Below, one piece after another: positions 53,782 to 61,480 of a DNA stretch of 64,000 bases; within the stretch, counting starts at the first letter, position 1, and the number at the start of each line of letters is the position of its first letter. The DNA is from Nodosilinea sp. LEGE 06152. Lineage in GTDB: Bacteria > Cyanobacteriota > Cyanobacteriia > Phormidesmidales > Phormidesmidaceae. Both the position numbers and the translations under genes were made by a program. A model generated the notes under the pieces. It made no database searches and was not told the DNA's origin. It saw nothing but the letters and a program-made list of their open reading frames with translations. The stretch covers positions 248,255-312,254 of the forward strand of contig NZ_JADEWR010000003.1 in assembly GCF_015207525.1 (NCBI RefSeq). Reading direction: 5' to 3'.

Positions 53782-56475
53782 CTATCGTTCAACGCCTCTA
53801 TCTTGTCGGTTGGAACGGTTGTCATGCCTTGTGTGAGACAGGTTTGCCTGTTGACTGGCCATAGCAACTAAATTGTTCAAATTGGTCGGTAGTGGCAAAT
53901 CAGCGGGCTGAGAGCGGCCACTATTAATACCCGTAACCTCTCCAGGGTTTTCCTTCGCCCTAGATCGCTCCACCCGTTCAATCAGTCGATCCAAATCCTC
54001 CGAGGCATATAGCCGCAGCTCCCGCTTCACCCGGCTCACCGCCACATAAAAGCTCTCCCGCCCCACATAGCGATCCAACGCCCCAATCACCCGCTCCGCC
54101 GACTTACCCTGGGCTGCATAGGTGGTACTGACCACCGCATAGTCCAGATGCGCCAGCTCCGAACTCTCGAAGCATCCCAACTCCCCTCGCCCCCAGCGAA
54201 TCATCACCTGCCCCTCCTCCAAACCCACAACCTCAAACTCCTGGCCATTGCGTCGCCCCAAGGCATGGTCATTGCGCGTCCACCGCAGGCAATCGCCTAC
54301 TGCAATCTCCATCTCCTCCACCTCATAAACCGACTTCCGCTTAATCTGCGCTGGATCCACCTGTAACGCTGCCCCAGATTGCCCCCGCAGCATCAGCTCA
54401 TTGCTGTGGCTATTCGTCGCCAGCACCTCGTAGTGCTGCCCCTTCTCCAACCCCAGCCGCTTATAGCTGGCCTGGGGGATCAGCACATTCCCCGGCTGAA
54501 AATGGTGGGCATAGCCCGCCTGGGTGTCCGTCAAATCCCTCGCTTTCAGCCTCTTCACCGTCAAACTCTGGCCGAGGGTTCCTTCTGCTTTTAGACCATC
54601 TCGCACTAGCTGGGTGATCGCTAACCGCTCCTGGTTGGTGCCTGCCAAGAGCAAAGTCTTCTTGCGCTCGTCTGGGGTCAGGGCCAGATAGTCGCGGGCG
54701 ATCGCCGCTGCCCTCGCCTCCTGACTACTCACCTGCTGAATGTACGGCTTCAACTGCCGCACCCCCGCCGCAATCTCCCCAGCAGCAATCAGGTCAACCC
54801 CTGCTTTGATCTGCTGGTTCTTCTGCCGCAAGGACTGGGTGAGGTAGGCCGTCGCCATCCCCGCCTGCTGCAAACTTTTGAACGGGTTCCCCGCCTCCAC
54901 TGCCGACAGCTGCCGGGTATCTCCCACCAAAACCACTCGGGCCTGCTGCGCCTGGGCCTTGGTCACCAGGGCCAGCGCATCCTTTGCACTCAAGAGCCCC
55001 GCTTCGTCTACCACCCAGACTTCGGGCTGAGACGGATTGGGTTCCACCGGTTGAGCACACAGCAACGCCGCCACCGTTTCCACCAGCTGAATCTGGGCCG
55101 AGTCACCCAACGACTTTGCCGCCTCTGCACTCGGGGCAAAGCCCCGCACGGTGTAGCCCTGGGACTCCGCAATCTGACGAAACTGATTTAGGGCGTAGCT
55201 CTTCCCCGCCCCGGCTATCCCCTGCCAGGCGATGAAGCGATCGCGGGTAGTGACCGCCAACATCACCCCCTTCACCTGCCCCTCGGTCAACCCCTGATCG
55301 CGCAGATGTGCTTCCACTAGGTCTGGAGAAGCAATACTCCCCACATCTCCCCGGCCATCCAACACCGTGCGAATGGTCTCCAGCTCCCGCAACACCGCTG
55401 TCTGGGTGGTCAGCCGCTGGTCATGGGTGTGAATCACCTCCGGATCGGTGTCCAAGGTCTGTTGCACGTCATCAAAGCACTGCTGCCCCAGATGGTTTTC
55501 CAGGGCAAACCGTTCCACCTGCTCGCGCTGGAACACCGCCTCCCGCTCAGCGCAGTGGGTCAGCCCAGCTTGGGTGGCCCGCTTCGGCTGGCTCTGCCAG
55601 TCCATCAGCTGGGGTTGAGGGTGTTCCAGCTTCAGCGCCTGAGCCTGCTGCTGCCAGTAAGCTTGCAGCTCTTCGCGAGGAATTTCCTTGCCCTTGGGTG
55701 CCCGCGTCATCAAGGTGGCCAGTTCTCGCTCCTGGGCTGTGGCGTTCTCCTCCACCGCCGCCAGAACCTGCTCCCGCCGTTTGGAGAAGGTCTGGAGGTC
55801 GTCGGGTCGGTACCCCCGGAGTTCAAGCTGGCCGTTGGCTCTGGGCTCAATGCCATAGCCCAGGCGCTGTACCTCCACCGCCAACTCGTTCTGGTAAATC
55901 ATCCCCAGCAGCTTTTGCTGCTTGAAGAGAATGTCGTTGTGGAGCGATTGCCAGCGATCATTGTCCAACTGCGTGGCATTGATCACGACGCAATGGGTAT
56001 GCAGCTGTGGATCCTTCTCGCGGGAAGTGTCGTGTTGGAACTGGGCGACGATCAGGTTGCCTGTACCAATAGCCTGCCGTCCCTCTGGCGTCCGCACCCG
56101 CGTTTGGGCATAGCGCTCCTCGATGATGGCCAGAGTGCGAGTGACAGCGGTGCGATGGGCCTGCTCTATTGCTTTATTTCCCTCAACCAGAGCCGCCAGA
56201 CTGATGCTCTTGGGCGCACTAAAGGTCAAGTCCAGCCCGGCTCGATGGCGCTCCGGATCGATCTTTCGACCCGATAGGGTTTGGTGCCCCTGGGGATGGG
56301 AGCCATGGAGCAGATTCTTGAAGTCGCCCCCCTGCACCTGGCCCGCTAGTCCCAGGCTCTTGGCCCCCTGACCCCACCAACCGGAGTGGGCCTGGTTCTC
56401 TTCGTTGGTGTAGTAGTTCTCGGCGGTGTAGTAGGTTTCGCCCTGGTTGGCGCTGATCACCGTCAGGCTGAGCAT
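53782..56475 (-). CDS. MobF-family conjugative relaxase-helicase (TrwC/TraI type)
   Basis: 897 residues. The relaxase domain has tandem Tyr pairs (TYYTAENYYT, Tyr15/16 and 21/22) to cleave oriT, the segment AGLDLTFSAPKSISL, and the metal-binding histidines in FQHDTSREKDPQLHTHCVV (H148, H159, H161). The C-terminal half is a RecD-like 5'-3' helicase with WQGIAGAGKSYALNQF (about 415-425), VWVVDEAGLL (about 490) and VVSTTYAAQGKSAERVIGAL. It nicks and unwinds the transferred strand and is exported by the T4SS. It is transcribed towards the T4SS block, from the opposite strand, together with a small accessory gene. Confidence 0.93.
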   Translation of the reverse strand: MLSLTVISANQGETYYTAENYYTNEENQAHSGWWGQGAKSLGLAGQVQGGDFKNLLHGSHPQGHQTLSGRKIDPERHRAGLDLTFSAPKSISLAALVEGNKAIEQAHRTAVTRTLAIIEERYAQTRVRTPEGRQAIGTGNLIVAQFQHDTSREKDPQLHTHCVVINATQLDNDRWQSLHNDILFKQQKLLGMIYQNELAVEVQRLGYGIEPRANGQLELRGYRPDDLQTFSKRREQVLAAVEENATAQERELATLMTRAPKGKEIPREELQAYWQQQAQALKLEHPQPQLMDWQSQPKRATQAGLTHCAEREAVFQREQVERFALENHLGQQCFDDVQQTLDTDPEVIHTHDQRLTTQTAVLRELETIRTVLDGRGDVGSIASPDLVEAHLRDQGLTEGQVKGVMLAVTTRDRFIAWQGIAGAGKSYALNQFRQIAESQGYTVRGFAPSAEAAKSLGDSAQIQLVETVAALLCAQPVEPNPSQPEVWVVDEAGLLSAKDALALVTKAQAQQARVVLVGDTRQLSAVEAGNPFKSLQQAGMATAYLTQSLRQKNQQIKAGVDLIAAGEIAAGVRQLKPYIQQVSSQEARAAAIARDYLALTPDERKKTLLLAGTNQERLAITQLVRDGLKAEGTLGQSLTVKRLKARDLTDTQAGYAHHFQPGNVLIPQASYKRLGLEKGQHYEVLATNSHSNELMLRGQSGAALQVDPAQIKRKSVYEVEEMEIAVGDCLRWTRNDHALGRRNGQEFEVVGLEEGQVMIRWGRGELGCFESSELAHLDYAVVSTTYAAQGKSAERVIGALDRYVGRESFYVAVSRVKRELRLYASEDLDRLIERVERSRAKENPGEVTGINSGRSQPADLPLPTNLNNLVAMASQQANLSHTRHDNRSNRQDRGVER

Positions 56476-56485
56476 GACTGACCTC

Positions 56486-56848
56486 CTATCCCTCTACCAA
56501 GCCCTGTCGCTTGCGGATTTCCTGAATCAGCGCCTTGCGATTTTCCAGCGCCTGCGGCCCCCGAGCATTGGCCTGCTCCAGGGCGATGGTCTCTAGCAAA
56601 ATCTGGAGTCCCTGAAACTGCACTTGCAGCAGCTCCATCCGAGCCTTCAGGTCATCCACCTGCCGCTCTAGTTCGCGGCGCTGCTGACCATCGCGCATCA
56701 TCAGGCGAATGATGCTGGCGGCGGGCAGACCCAGCCGATTGGCCTCTTTTTCGACGATCGCCGCCTCTTCGAGGGGCAGCGAGACGCTAAATCCTTTACC
56801 CATGAGCTTTTCCGTGAATTCGTCAGTGATTCGTAAACGACCGATCAT
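56486..56848 (-). CDS. Ribbon-helix-helix relaxosome accessory protein candidate (TrwA/MobC-like)
   Basis: 120 residues from ATG 56848 (MIGRLRITDEF), ending 10 bases before the relaxase start. KGFSVSLPLEEAAIVEKEAN, RLGLPAASIIRLMM is a good RHH DNA-binding pattern; the rest is a coiled coil (LERQVDDLKARMELLQVQFQ). TrwA and similar proteins bind oriT and recruit relaxase. An in-frame start 228 bp upstream would add low-complexity residues I do not believe; ATG 56803 is another option. Role inferred from context. Confidence 0.7.
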   Translation of the reverse strand: MIGRLRITDEFTEKLMGKGFSVSLPLEEAAIVEKEANRLGLPAASIIRLMMRDGQQRRELERQVDDLKARMELLQVQFQGLQILLETIALEQANARGPQALENRKALIQEIRKRQGLVEG

Positions 56849-57130
56849 TGGCTCCCATACCTGGAACCCCTGATATTGCTGGGTTTCGGCAACTCCCTGG
56901 CCCAGGGCTGGGCGTGGTGTGTGAAACGCGGAGCTACGAAACGCAGTGGAGTGGCGTAGCCCCCAGGGCAGCCCATCAGGCTTTTGCTGGGGCATTCCCT
57001 GGGGAGAATACAGGGGCAATAATCTCTGTTTTAGCTCACAGAAAATACCAGTTCTGCTCAGCTCAGAGAGCTGCAAACTTTGTTTTTATTCATCAATCTA
57101 TTGATTGGAATCTGCATCCTAAAAAAGGAG
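56849..57130. other. Candidate oriT interval between relaxosome and partition operons
   Basis: No credible gene in 280 bp between the divergent relaxase operon and parM-like operon. Imperfect repeats of GAAACGC (56929, 56939) and short palindromes (GGGGCATTCCCTGGGGAGAATAC region) occur. In MobF systems oriT lies beside the trwA-like gene, so this is the first place to look. No nic site was recognised. Confidence 0.4.
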
Positions 57131-57298
57131 AAGTCGTGAATAAGTCGTTATCAAGTCGTGAATGATTGGGTGATTCCAGGCTTGTCTTGGATTCTGGATT
57201 GACAAGTCGTTATCAAGTCGTGAATGAAATTCATCGGCCATCAAAGTCATGATGGATTTTACTGAAGATAACAATTCAGTCGTTATTAAGTCGTGAAT
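57131..57298. repeat. parC-like centromere: seven 11-bp direct repeats AAGTCGTKAWY
   Basis: Copies start at 57131, 57142, 57153; 57204, 57215; 57277 and 57288. Within each cluster the spacing is exactly 11 bp, one helical turn. Units alternate AAGTCGTGAAT and AAGTCGTTATC. The R1 plasmid parC is also built from 11-bp direct repeats upstream of parM, where ParR binds and the promoter is autorepressed. Location directly before a ParM-like gene fits a type II centromere. Confidence 0.8.
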
Positions 57299-57397
57299 AA
57301 AAACGACAACTCAGAATACAGATATCGATCAACAAACTGGAAGACATTCTTCGCTTCTCAAGCTGTTGATTAAACGCTGTCATTGGCATTCAAAACT

Positions 57398-58531
57398 ATG
57401 ACCCAAATCATCCAGACCTACATCGACATGGGCAGCTCTGCCACCAAGTGTCTCTACTGGCAGGGCCAGCCTTACCTGCTACACCTCGACCCCCAGGTGG
57501 CTCGGTTGAACCCCGCTCGGCTCGACCGGCTGATGCTGGGTGGGCTGACCAGCCAGGAGCCCGAGGACAGTGCCTATGTGATGGTGGGCAATAGTGCCTA
57601 TGCCATTGGAGCGTTGGCGATCGCCCAAAAAGGTGACTCGGGTCTTGCCCTGCCCAAGCGCGATCGCGCCGTCTACAAAATTCTGGCCACCCTAGGCGCG
57701 ATCGCTGAGAAGACTTTCAAAGCTCAGCAATCTGATAGCTCAGGGTGTGAGTTCACCGCTCAGCTAGGTCTGCTGCTGCCGTTGGAAGAATACTGGCAAG
57801 ACCGCAAGGAGCTGAAGGCCCAGATCCTGGGGGCCATTTCTGACTTCAGCTTTCGGGGTCGATCTATGTTTGGACAGTTAGAGCGCATCGAGATGCAGCC
57901 AGAGGGGGCAGGGCTTTATCTGGCCAAGGGGTTGCAGTTAGCCAGGGCTGGGATAGGGATTCGCGACTCCACCGTTGTCGTTCTGATGTTTGGCCACCGC
58001 AATCTCTCTATCCTCACCTTCGAGAAGGGCAGCACGCCCCAGGAAACCAACAGCACCTCCCAGGGACCAGGGTTTGTGGAATATCTAAAGCAGTGTGCCA
58101 CCGAACTGCCAGGTGTCGCCCCAGATGACCCGGCTCTGCTGGAAGCGGTTTTGCAGGAGCATCCCACCTTCCACGTCCCAGGCCGCAAGGAAGCCCTCGA
58201 TCTGACCCGAGCCTGTAGCTACGCTCGGGAGTTTTATCTGGATCGAGTGAACCAGTTTTTGGTGGAGTGGCTGCCCTCGGCTGAGGTTGATGTAATTGTC
58301 GGCGGGGGTGCCGCCTACTTTATTCGGCCAGAACTGGAACAGTTTTTCGACCAGCGAGGGCTTACCCAGCAGATCACCTGGGCCGAGACCCTGCGACAGG
58401 AAATGACCGACGTACTGCGAGGCCAAGATGGCACGGCGGAACCCGACTTGATTACCAGCGTCCGTTGGGCCGATGTCTATGGGTTGTTCAAGACCTTTAT
58501 GTACAGCGCCAAGCCAACCCAGGCTCATTAA
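57398..58531 (+). CDS. parM: ParM/StbA-like actin-type partition ATPase
   Basis: 377 residues with the actin-like ATPase signatures: phosphate-1 YIDMGSSATKCLYW at the N-terminus, phosphate-2 VVLMFGHRNLSILTFEKG near 200, and the adenosine motif VDVIVGGGAAYF near 300. ParM filaments push plasmid copies apart, nucleated by ParR on parC. Start 57398 gives MTQIIQTYIDMGSS; a TTG 15 bp earlier is possible. No obvious Shine-Dalgarno is present. The gene follows the 11-bp repeats and precedes a small ParR-like gene. Confidence 0.85.
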   Translation: MTQIIQTYIDMGSSATKCLYWQGQPYLLHLDPQVARLNPARLDRLMLGGLTSQEPEDSAYVMVGNSAYAIGALAIAQKGDSGLALPKRDRAVYKILATLGAIAEKTFKAQQSDSSGCEFTAQLGLLLPLEEYWQDRKELKAQILGAISDFSFRGRSMFGQLERIEMQPEGAGLYLAKGLQLARAGIGIRDSTVVVLMFGHRNLSILTFEKGSTPQETNSTSQGPGFVEYLKQCATELPGVAPDDPALLEAVLQEHPTFHVPGRKEALDLTRACSYAREFYLDRVNQFLVEWLPSAEVDVIVGGGAAYFIRPELEQFFDQRGLTQQITWAETLRQEMTDVLRGQDGTAEPDLITSVRWADVYGLFKTFMYSAKPTQAH

Positions 58532-58574
58532 CATCCCGGACATCCCAAGACAACCGAGACAAGGAATTAGAGGA

Positions 58575-59063
58575 ATGACCCAATCGTCAGAAATGAAGGC
58601 CCGAATTCAATACTCCAGCCGAGATGAGCTGGATGTAGCGGTGATTGGCTACTGCCGGGGGCGATCACGCCATGACCTCCATGCCCGTATGCGATCGGCG
58701 TTGAATGGCTGCTATGGGCCGTTTGCGATGGCAGCGGTTCAGGCTCCCCAGGATGAAATTCGGCGGCAGGCTGTGCAATCAATTCAGCAGTTGACAACTC
58801 AGATTCTAGAAATCAAGGAGCGGTTTCTCCCAGAACTGGAAGTCTTCGATGATTCAATAACGCTACCCAAGACAGCTCTCCCACTGGTTAAGCCATACCC
58901 ACGACATCTACCATCAGCCAATAGCTCCATGGCATCTACCCCAGCAGCATCCATCAAAACAGTGCCTGACCTAAGGCCGGTGGATGAACCATTGCGGGAG
59001 TTCTTGGGCGATGATGCCGCCATCATGGCGGGGCTCAATCCCTTCATCAATGACTTGACGTGA
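58575..59063 (+). CDS. ParR-like centromere-binding adaptor candidate
   Basis: 162 residues from ATG 58575 (AGAGGA upstream). The order parC-parM-parR is standard in type II partition loci, and ParR proteins are small, RHH-type and poorly conserved. Here residues 1-75 (IQYSSRDELDVAVIGYCRGR, HDLHARMRSALNGCYGPFAM) could form such a fold, and a helix (IQQLTTQILEIKERF) follows; the tail is Pro/Ser-rich. Sequence evidence is weak, context strong. Its stop overlaps the next GTG start. Confidence 0.6.
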   Translation: MTQSSEMKARIQYSSRDELDVAVIGYCRGRSRHDLHARMRSALNGCYGPFAMAAVQAPQDEIRRQAVQSIQQLTTQILEIKERFLPELEVFDDSITLPKTALPLVKPYPRHLPSANSSMASTPAASIKTVPDLRPVDEPLREFLGDDAAIMAGLNPFINDLT

Positions 59064-59443
59064 ACTCGCCGCGCCCCAGAACACCGATCCCCGTTGACCG
59101 CCAGACCCAGGAGCAGATTGCGGGGACGGCGGTGCTGCTCCTGGAGCGGTTTTGCCGCGACCAAGCTCGGGGGCAGCGGGTGTTTGAGGGTAAGCAGTTT
59201 TACACAATCGTGGAGCGGGGGCGCGATCTGAATATCGAGTTTAGAGGCGATGCTCACCACCTGCCGGAGACGATTCTCGCGTTACGGACTCAGCGAGACA
59301 ATGGGCAAATGCTTTACGAGATTGAGTCCTGGCTGATCCAGGCAGATGTGCAGCGATTTGCCCTCATTCGGCAGGAGCTACAAAAAGACCTAGAGGACAG
59401 CCAAATGTACTCAAGGCAAACTAACGGATCAGTTCTAAGTTGA
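59060..59443 (+). CDS. Stand-alone copy of the shared element module
   Basis: 127 residues; GTG start overlaps the previous stop (GTGA). Residues about 20-116 align with the C-terminal modules of three element proteins: AVLLLERFC, QRVFEGKQFYTIVERGRDLN, ILALR, NGQMLYEIESWLIQADVQRF and ALIRQELQKDL. Being encoded as the third gene of the ParM operon and alone, it shows that the module is an independent folding unit. Function unknown. Confidence 0.65.
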   Translation: MNSPRPRTPIPVDRQTQEQIAGTAVLLLERFCRDQARGQRVFEGKQFYTIVERGRDLNIEFRGDAHHLPETILALRTQRDNGQMLYEIESWLIQADVQRFALIRQELQKDLEDSQMYSRQTNGSVLS

Positions 59444-59462
59444 CGTATCATGGCCTTAAAAG

Positions 59463-59807
59463 TTGTCACCCGTGCATATTCAAGTTCTTGCCATGATAGC
59501 CGCTAAAACCCCAACCAGACGACACTGGGAACTGTTCAGGGCTTACAAGGCTAGGATTTCGAGACAAATGGAGCCGGAAGAGTTCCTAGAGTACTGGGTT
59601 GTCACCTACGAAGAATTAGCGGAATTATGCGGGCGCTCTAAGAGCACCGTGGCCCACTGGTTCTCGCAGGGAGAGCATCGTCGCGATCCGTCCGAGGCAG
59701 ATAAGCGTCGACTGTCCGAAGTTCATGCTCTTTGGAGCCAGTTTGAAAATGAACCCTCCCACCTCCGGGAGATTTGGGAACGAAAGCGAAAACGAAAACG
59801 AGATTAG
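59463..59807 (+). CDS. HTH protein of the partition operon end
   Basis: 114 residues from TTG 59463, or 104 from ATG 59493 (MIAAKTPTRRHWELF), which I think more likely. An HTH is seen in VTYEELAELCGRSKSTVAHW, and the C-terminus is very basic (RKRKRKRD). Resembles small cyanobacterial HTH proteins found in mobile elements; a regulator of the partition or transfer genes is plausible. No further assignment. Confidence 0.65.
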   Translation: MSPVHIQVLAMIAAKTPTRRHWELFRAYKARISRQMEPEEFLEYWVVTYEELAELCGRSKSTVAHWFSQGEHRRDPSEADKRRLSEVHALWSQFENEPSHLREIWERKRKRKRD

Positions 59808-59949
59808 ATGTTGTCATCTGTGCATTGATTTGTTGCCCTGACGGCAACTTCAAAACTATCGTGGTCTTAAAGCGACTTTGTCCGTTGGGCACGGTTAGAA
59901 CGCTCAGTGTTCTCAAGACCCTTTAGTACTCCTCACCTGGTGAAGCACA

Positions 59950-60198
59950 ATGACCCAACCTCCGGCTAGCTATCCAAAGGATCCCCGCTCTCCGCTTTTG
60001 CCCATTGCAATAGAAGATGTCCCGTCTGGGCGAGAGCCGCTACGCCATCTACTGATTGGCTCCCCGAAGGGTGTTACCAGCACCATCCATAATCTCTATG
60101 GGCTTGGCTATGCCGAAGTGGGAATATGGAGCCCGCTTCTACCTACCCCTAATCCTGGGGAGGTCATGTCTATTCTGACTCGGTATATTCTTCCTTGA
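59950..60198 (+). CDS. Conserved-looking hypothetical protein, 82 residues
   Basis: ATG 59950 to TGA 60198. The central part IGSPKGVTSTIHNLYGLGYA, followed by EVGIWSPLLPTPNPGEVMSI, resembles a small hypothetical protein common in cyanobacterial genomes and plasmids; no function is known. It has no membrane segment. It may be the last gene of the element or the first beyond it. Confidence 0.6.
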   Translation: MTQPPASYPKDPRSPLLPIAIEDVPSGREPLRHLLIGSPKGVTSTIHNLYGLGYAEVGIWSPLLPTPNPGEVMSILTRYILP

Positions 60199-60271
60199 GA
60201 AAGCATGTAAACAAGGGAAAGGAAGCACCCCTGCCAATTATCGCTCAACACTCAGTCAAGGCATGATTAGG

Positions 60272-60603
60272 TTAGTCCATCGAATCTTGGTCTAAGAACG
60301 GTAGCAAAACGGCCAGTGCTTCCTCTGAATATTTTTCTCCTGGACCTAAAGAGCCTAGTGTCACGGCAGACTTTACTCCGGCCATAGCGCTCAGCATCTT
60401 CATCTCGGCCTTAGACTTGGCTGGTCATTGTTGGGCAACAATGACCAGCCAAGTCTTGTCACAACCTGCACCAAATCTAGCCAGTCAATGCGCTGCTGCA
60501 CTAAATCTAGCCCTCCGGTTGCAAAGGCTGCGGAGGCAAATCTGGCCCCCTTAGCTTGAGTTGTTTGGTGCTTAATCAATTCAGGGGTAACGTGGGCAGT
60601 GCC
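60272..60603 (-). pseudogene. Decayed gene with frameshift
   Basis: Two consecutive minus-strand open frames without a proper start. The first (from 60603, containing QAKGARFASAAFATGGLDLV, QQRIDWLDLVQVVTRLG) ends in a stop; the second (KAEMKMLSAMAGVKSAVTLG, then LGPGEKYSEEALAVLLPFLD) ends at 60272. They would join with a frameshift inside or just after the inverted repeat at 60414-60455. No family recognised. The second part alone could be read as a 43-residue ORF from ATG 60403. Treated as a relic at the element's right border. Confidence 0.45.
60414..60455. repeat. Perfect 20-bp inverted repeat with 2-bp spacer
   Basis: GACTTGGCTGGTCATTGTTG is followed by GG and its exact reverse complement. 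There is no T-run. It lies in a gene relic where the reading frame is lost, so it may be the scar of an inverted duplication, or a recombination or protein-binding site. Confidence 0.8.
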
Positions 60604-60672
60604 CTAACCCTAGGCAAAAAAAAGACAGTTGAGTTAGAAATCGAGGCTGAGCTAAAGTCGAAGAATTGTCTC

Positions 60673-60704
60673 TTGACTCTCTAGACGACTGGAGGGTTTA
60701 GGAT
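60673..60704 (+). promoter_or_regulatory. MerR-type promoter of the merR-like gene (20-bp spacer)
   Basis: TTGACT (60673-60678) and TAGGAT (60699-60704) are separated by 20 bp, and the dyad ACTCTC...GAGGGT lies in the spacer. Over-long spacers with a central dyad are the hallmark of promoters opened by MerR regulators. It is 27 bp before the start of its own regulator, so autoregulation is expected. Confidence 0.7.
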
Positions 60705-60730
60705 AGATTTAATCCTTGATGAGGTCAGCG

Positions 60731-61141
60731 ATGCTAACTGAAGCCCCTCCTAAACTAATTGGCGCTGTCGCTAAGAAAAGCGGCTTACCCGTTAAAACCA
60801 TCCGCTACTACGACGAGATTGGTTTGCTTAAAACCGCCGGACGCACTGAGGGCGGCTATCGGGTTTTTGCGGGAGATGTCTTTACCCGGCTAGGCTTTAT
60901 CCGGCGCGCCCAGAGCCTTGGCCTCACCCTAGCCGAAGTCAAAGAGTTTTTGGAAGTGCACGATCAAGGAGACTTACCCTGCTCCCATATCCAAGTCAAG
61001 CTAGAGGAAAAGCTGATAGAAATCGAAGAAAAAATTCAGCAACTTCAATTACTGAGGCAGGAGCTATCTGGGCTTCTGACTGGGTGGCAAAGCACAGTAG
61101 CCAAGACGGATGAAGCCATCTGCCCGATCATCGAAAGCTAG
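60731..61141 (+). CDS. Heavy-metal-type MerR transcriptional regulator
   Basis: 136 residues. The winged HTH IGAVAKKSGLPVKTIRYYDE, IGLL, then GGYRVF, is followed by a long dimerisation helix (KLIEIEEKIQQLQLLRQELS). Cys84 in LPCSH, His86 and Cys131 in ICPIIES occupy positions used for metal binding by ZntR/CueR/MerR proteins. Start ATG 60731 has GAGG 6 bases upstream; earlier ATG/TTG codons are in frame but lack a site. Likely controls the three promoters described here, including one before a small-gene/RND cluster. The metal cannot be told with certainty; two Cys at these positions allow Zn, Cu or Hg. Confidence 0.88.
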   Translation: MLTEAPPKLIGAVAKKSGLPVKTIRYYDEIGLLKTAGRTEGGYRVFAGDVFTRLGFIRRAQSLGLTLAEVKEFLEVHDQGDLPCSHIQVKLEEKLIEIEEKIQQLQLLRQELSGLLTGWQSTVAKTDEAICPIIES

Positions 61142-61178
61142 TAAACTTACCTCTCCCTCAGTAAGTAATACACGCTGC

Positions 61179-61212
61179 ACTGGGCCTAATCAAGAGGCCC
61201 AGTTTTTTATTT
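61179..61212 (+). terminator. Intrinsic terminator after the merR-like gene
   Basis: Perfect 9-bp stem ACTGGGCCT/AGGCCCAGT with a 7-nt loop followed by TTTTTATTTT. A textbook rho-independent terminator, 38 bp after the stop. Confidence 0.92.
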
Positions 61213-61224
61213 TAAAACTTCCTC

Positions 61225-61256
61225 TTGACATTCCAGTCAGGGGAAAGCTCTAAAGT
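61225..61256 (+). promoter_or_regulatory. Second MerR-type promoter (20-bp spacer)
   Basis: TTGACA (61225-61230), 20-bp spacer containing TTCC-AGTCAGG-GGAA, then TAAAGT (61251-61256). It shares the leading CTCTTGAC with the other two promoters. It faces rightwards into a region with only a 36-codon ORF before a MITE. Confidence 0.7.
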
Positions 61257-61307
61257 TAGACTATGCCTAGCTAATCAGGAATTAAAAACCTGCGTAAGGT
61301 ATTGGAT

Positions 61308-61418
61308 ATGTCAGATTCACACTTGCAACTAACTGATGACAAATCCGAGTCAATGGGGCCGACGTACATACCATCAGGTTTCGGTACAACAATGGCAAGA
61401 TGGCCAGGTGGTTCATGA
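61308..61418 (+). CDS. Possible 36-residue small protein under the second MerR-type promoter
   Basis: ATG 61308 to TGA 61418, about 50 bp downstream of the promoter. The product (MSDSHLQLTDDKSESMGPTY, then a Gly/Trp-containing tail) contains no Cys, so is not a metallothionein. AAGGT lies at weak spacing before it. Presented as a candidate because it is the first ORF after a regulated promoter. Confidence 0.3.
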   Translation: MSDSHLQLTDDKSESMGPTYIPSGFGTTMARWPGGS

Positions 61419-61480
61419 ACGTTTTTACTATGGATCTTAGCTAGCCTGAGTCTAAAAGGCTACTGAACGGGGCTATTTGT

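Noticed and set aside
56849..57076. N-terminal extension of the RHH accessory protein to ATG 57076
   Set aside because: The added residues are low-complexity, unlike RHH proteins, and would occupy the presumed oriT gap.
57131..57298. CRISPR array
   Set aside because: Repeat units are 11 bp with no unique spacers of fixed length; phased iterons beside parM explain them better. No other CRISPR-like array was seen.
59950..60700. attR as a repeat of the tRNA-Pro 3' end
   Set aside because: I looked for copies of GGTTCGAATCCCGCC in the right half of the window and saw none, so the right border is not claimed.
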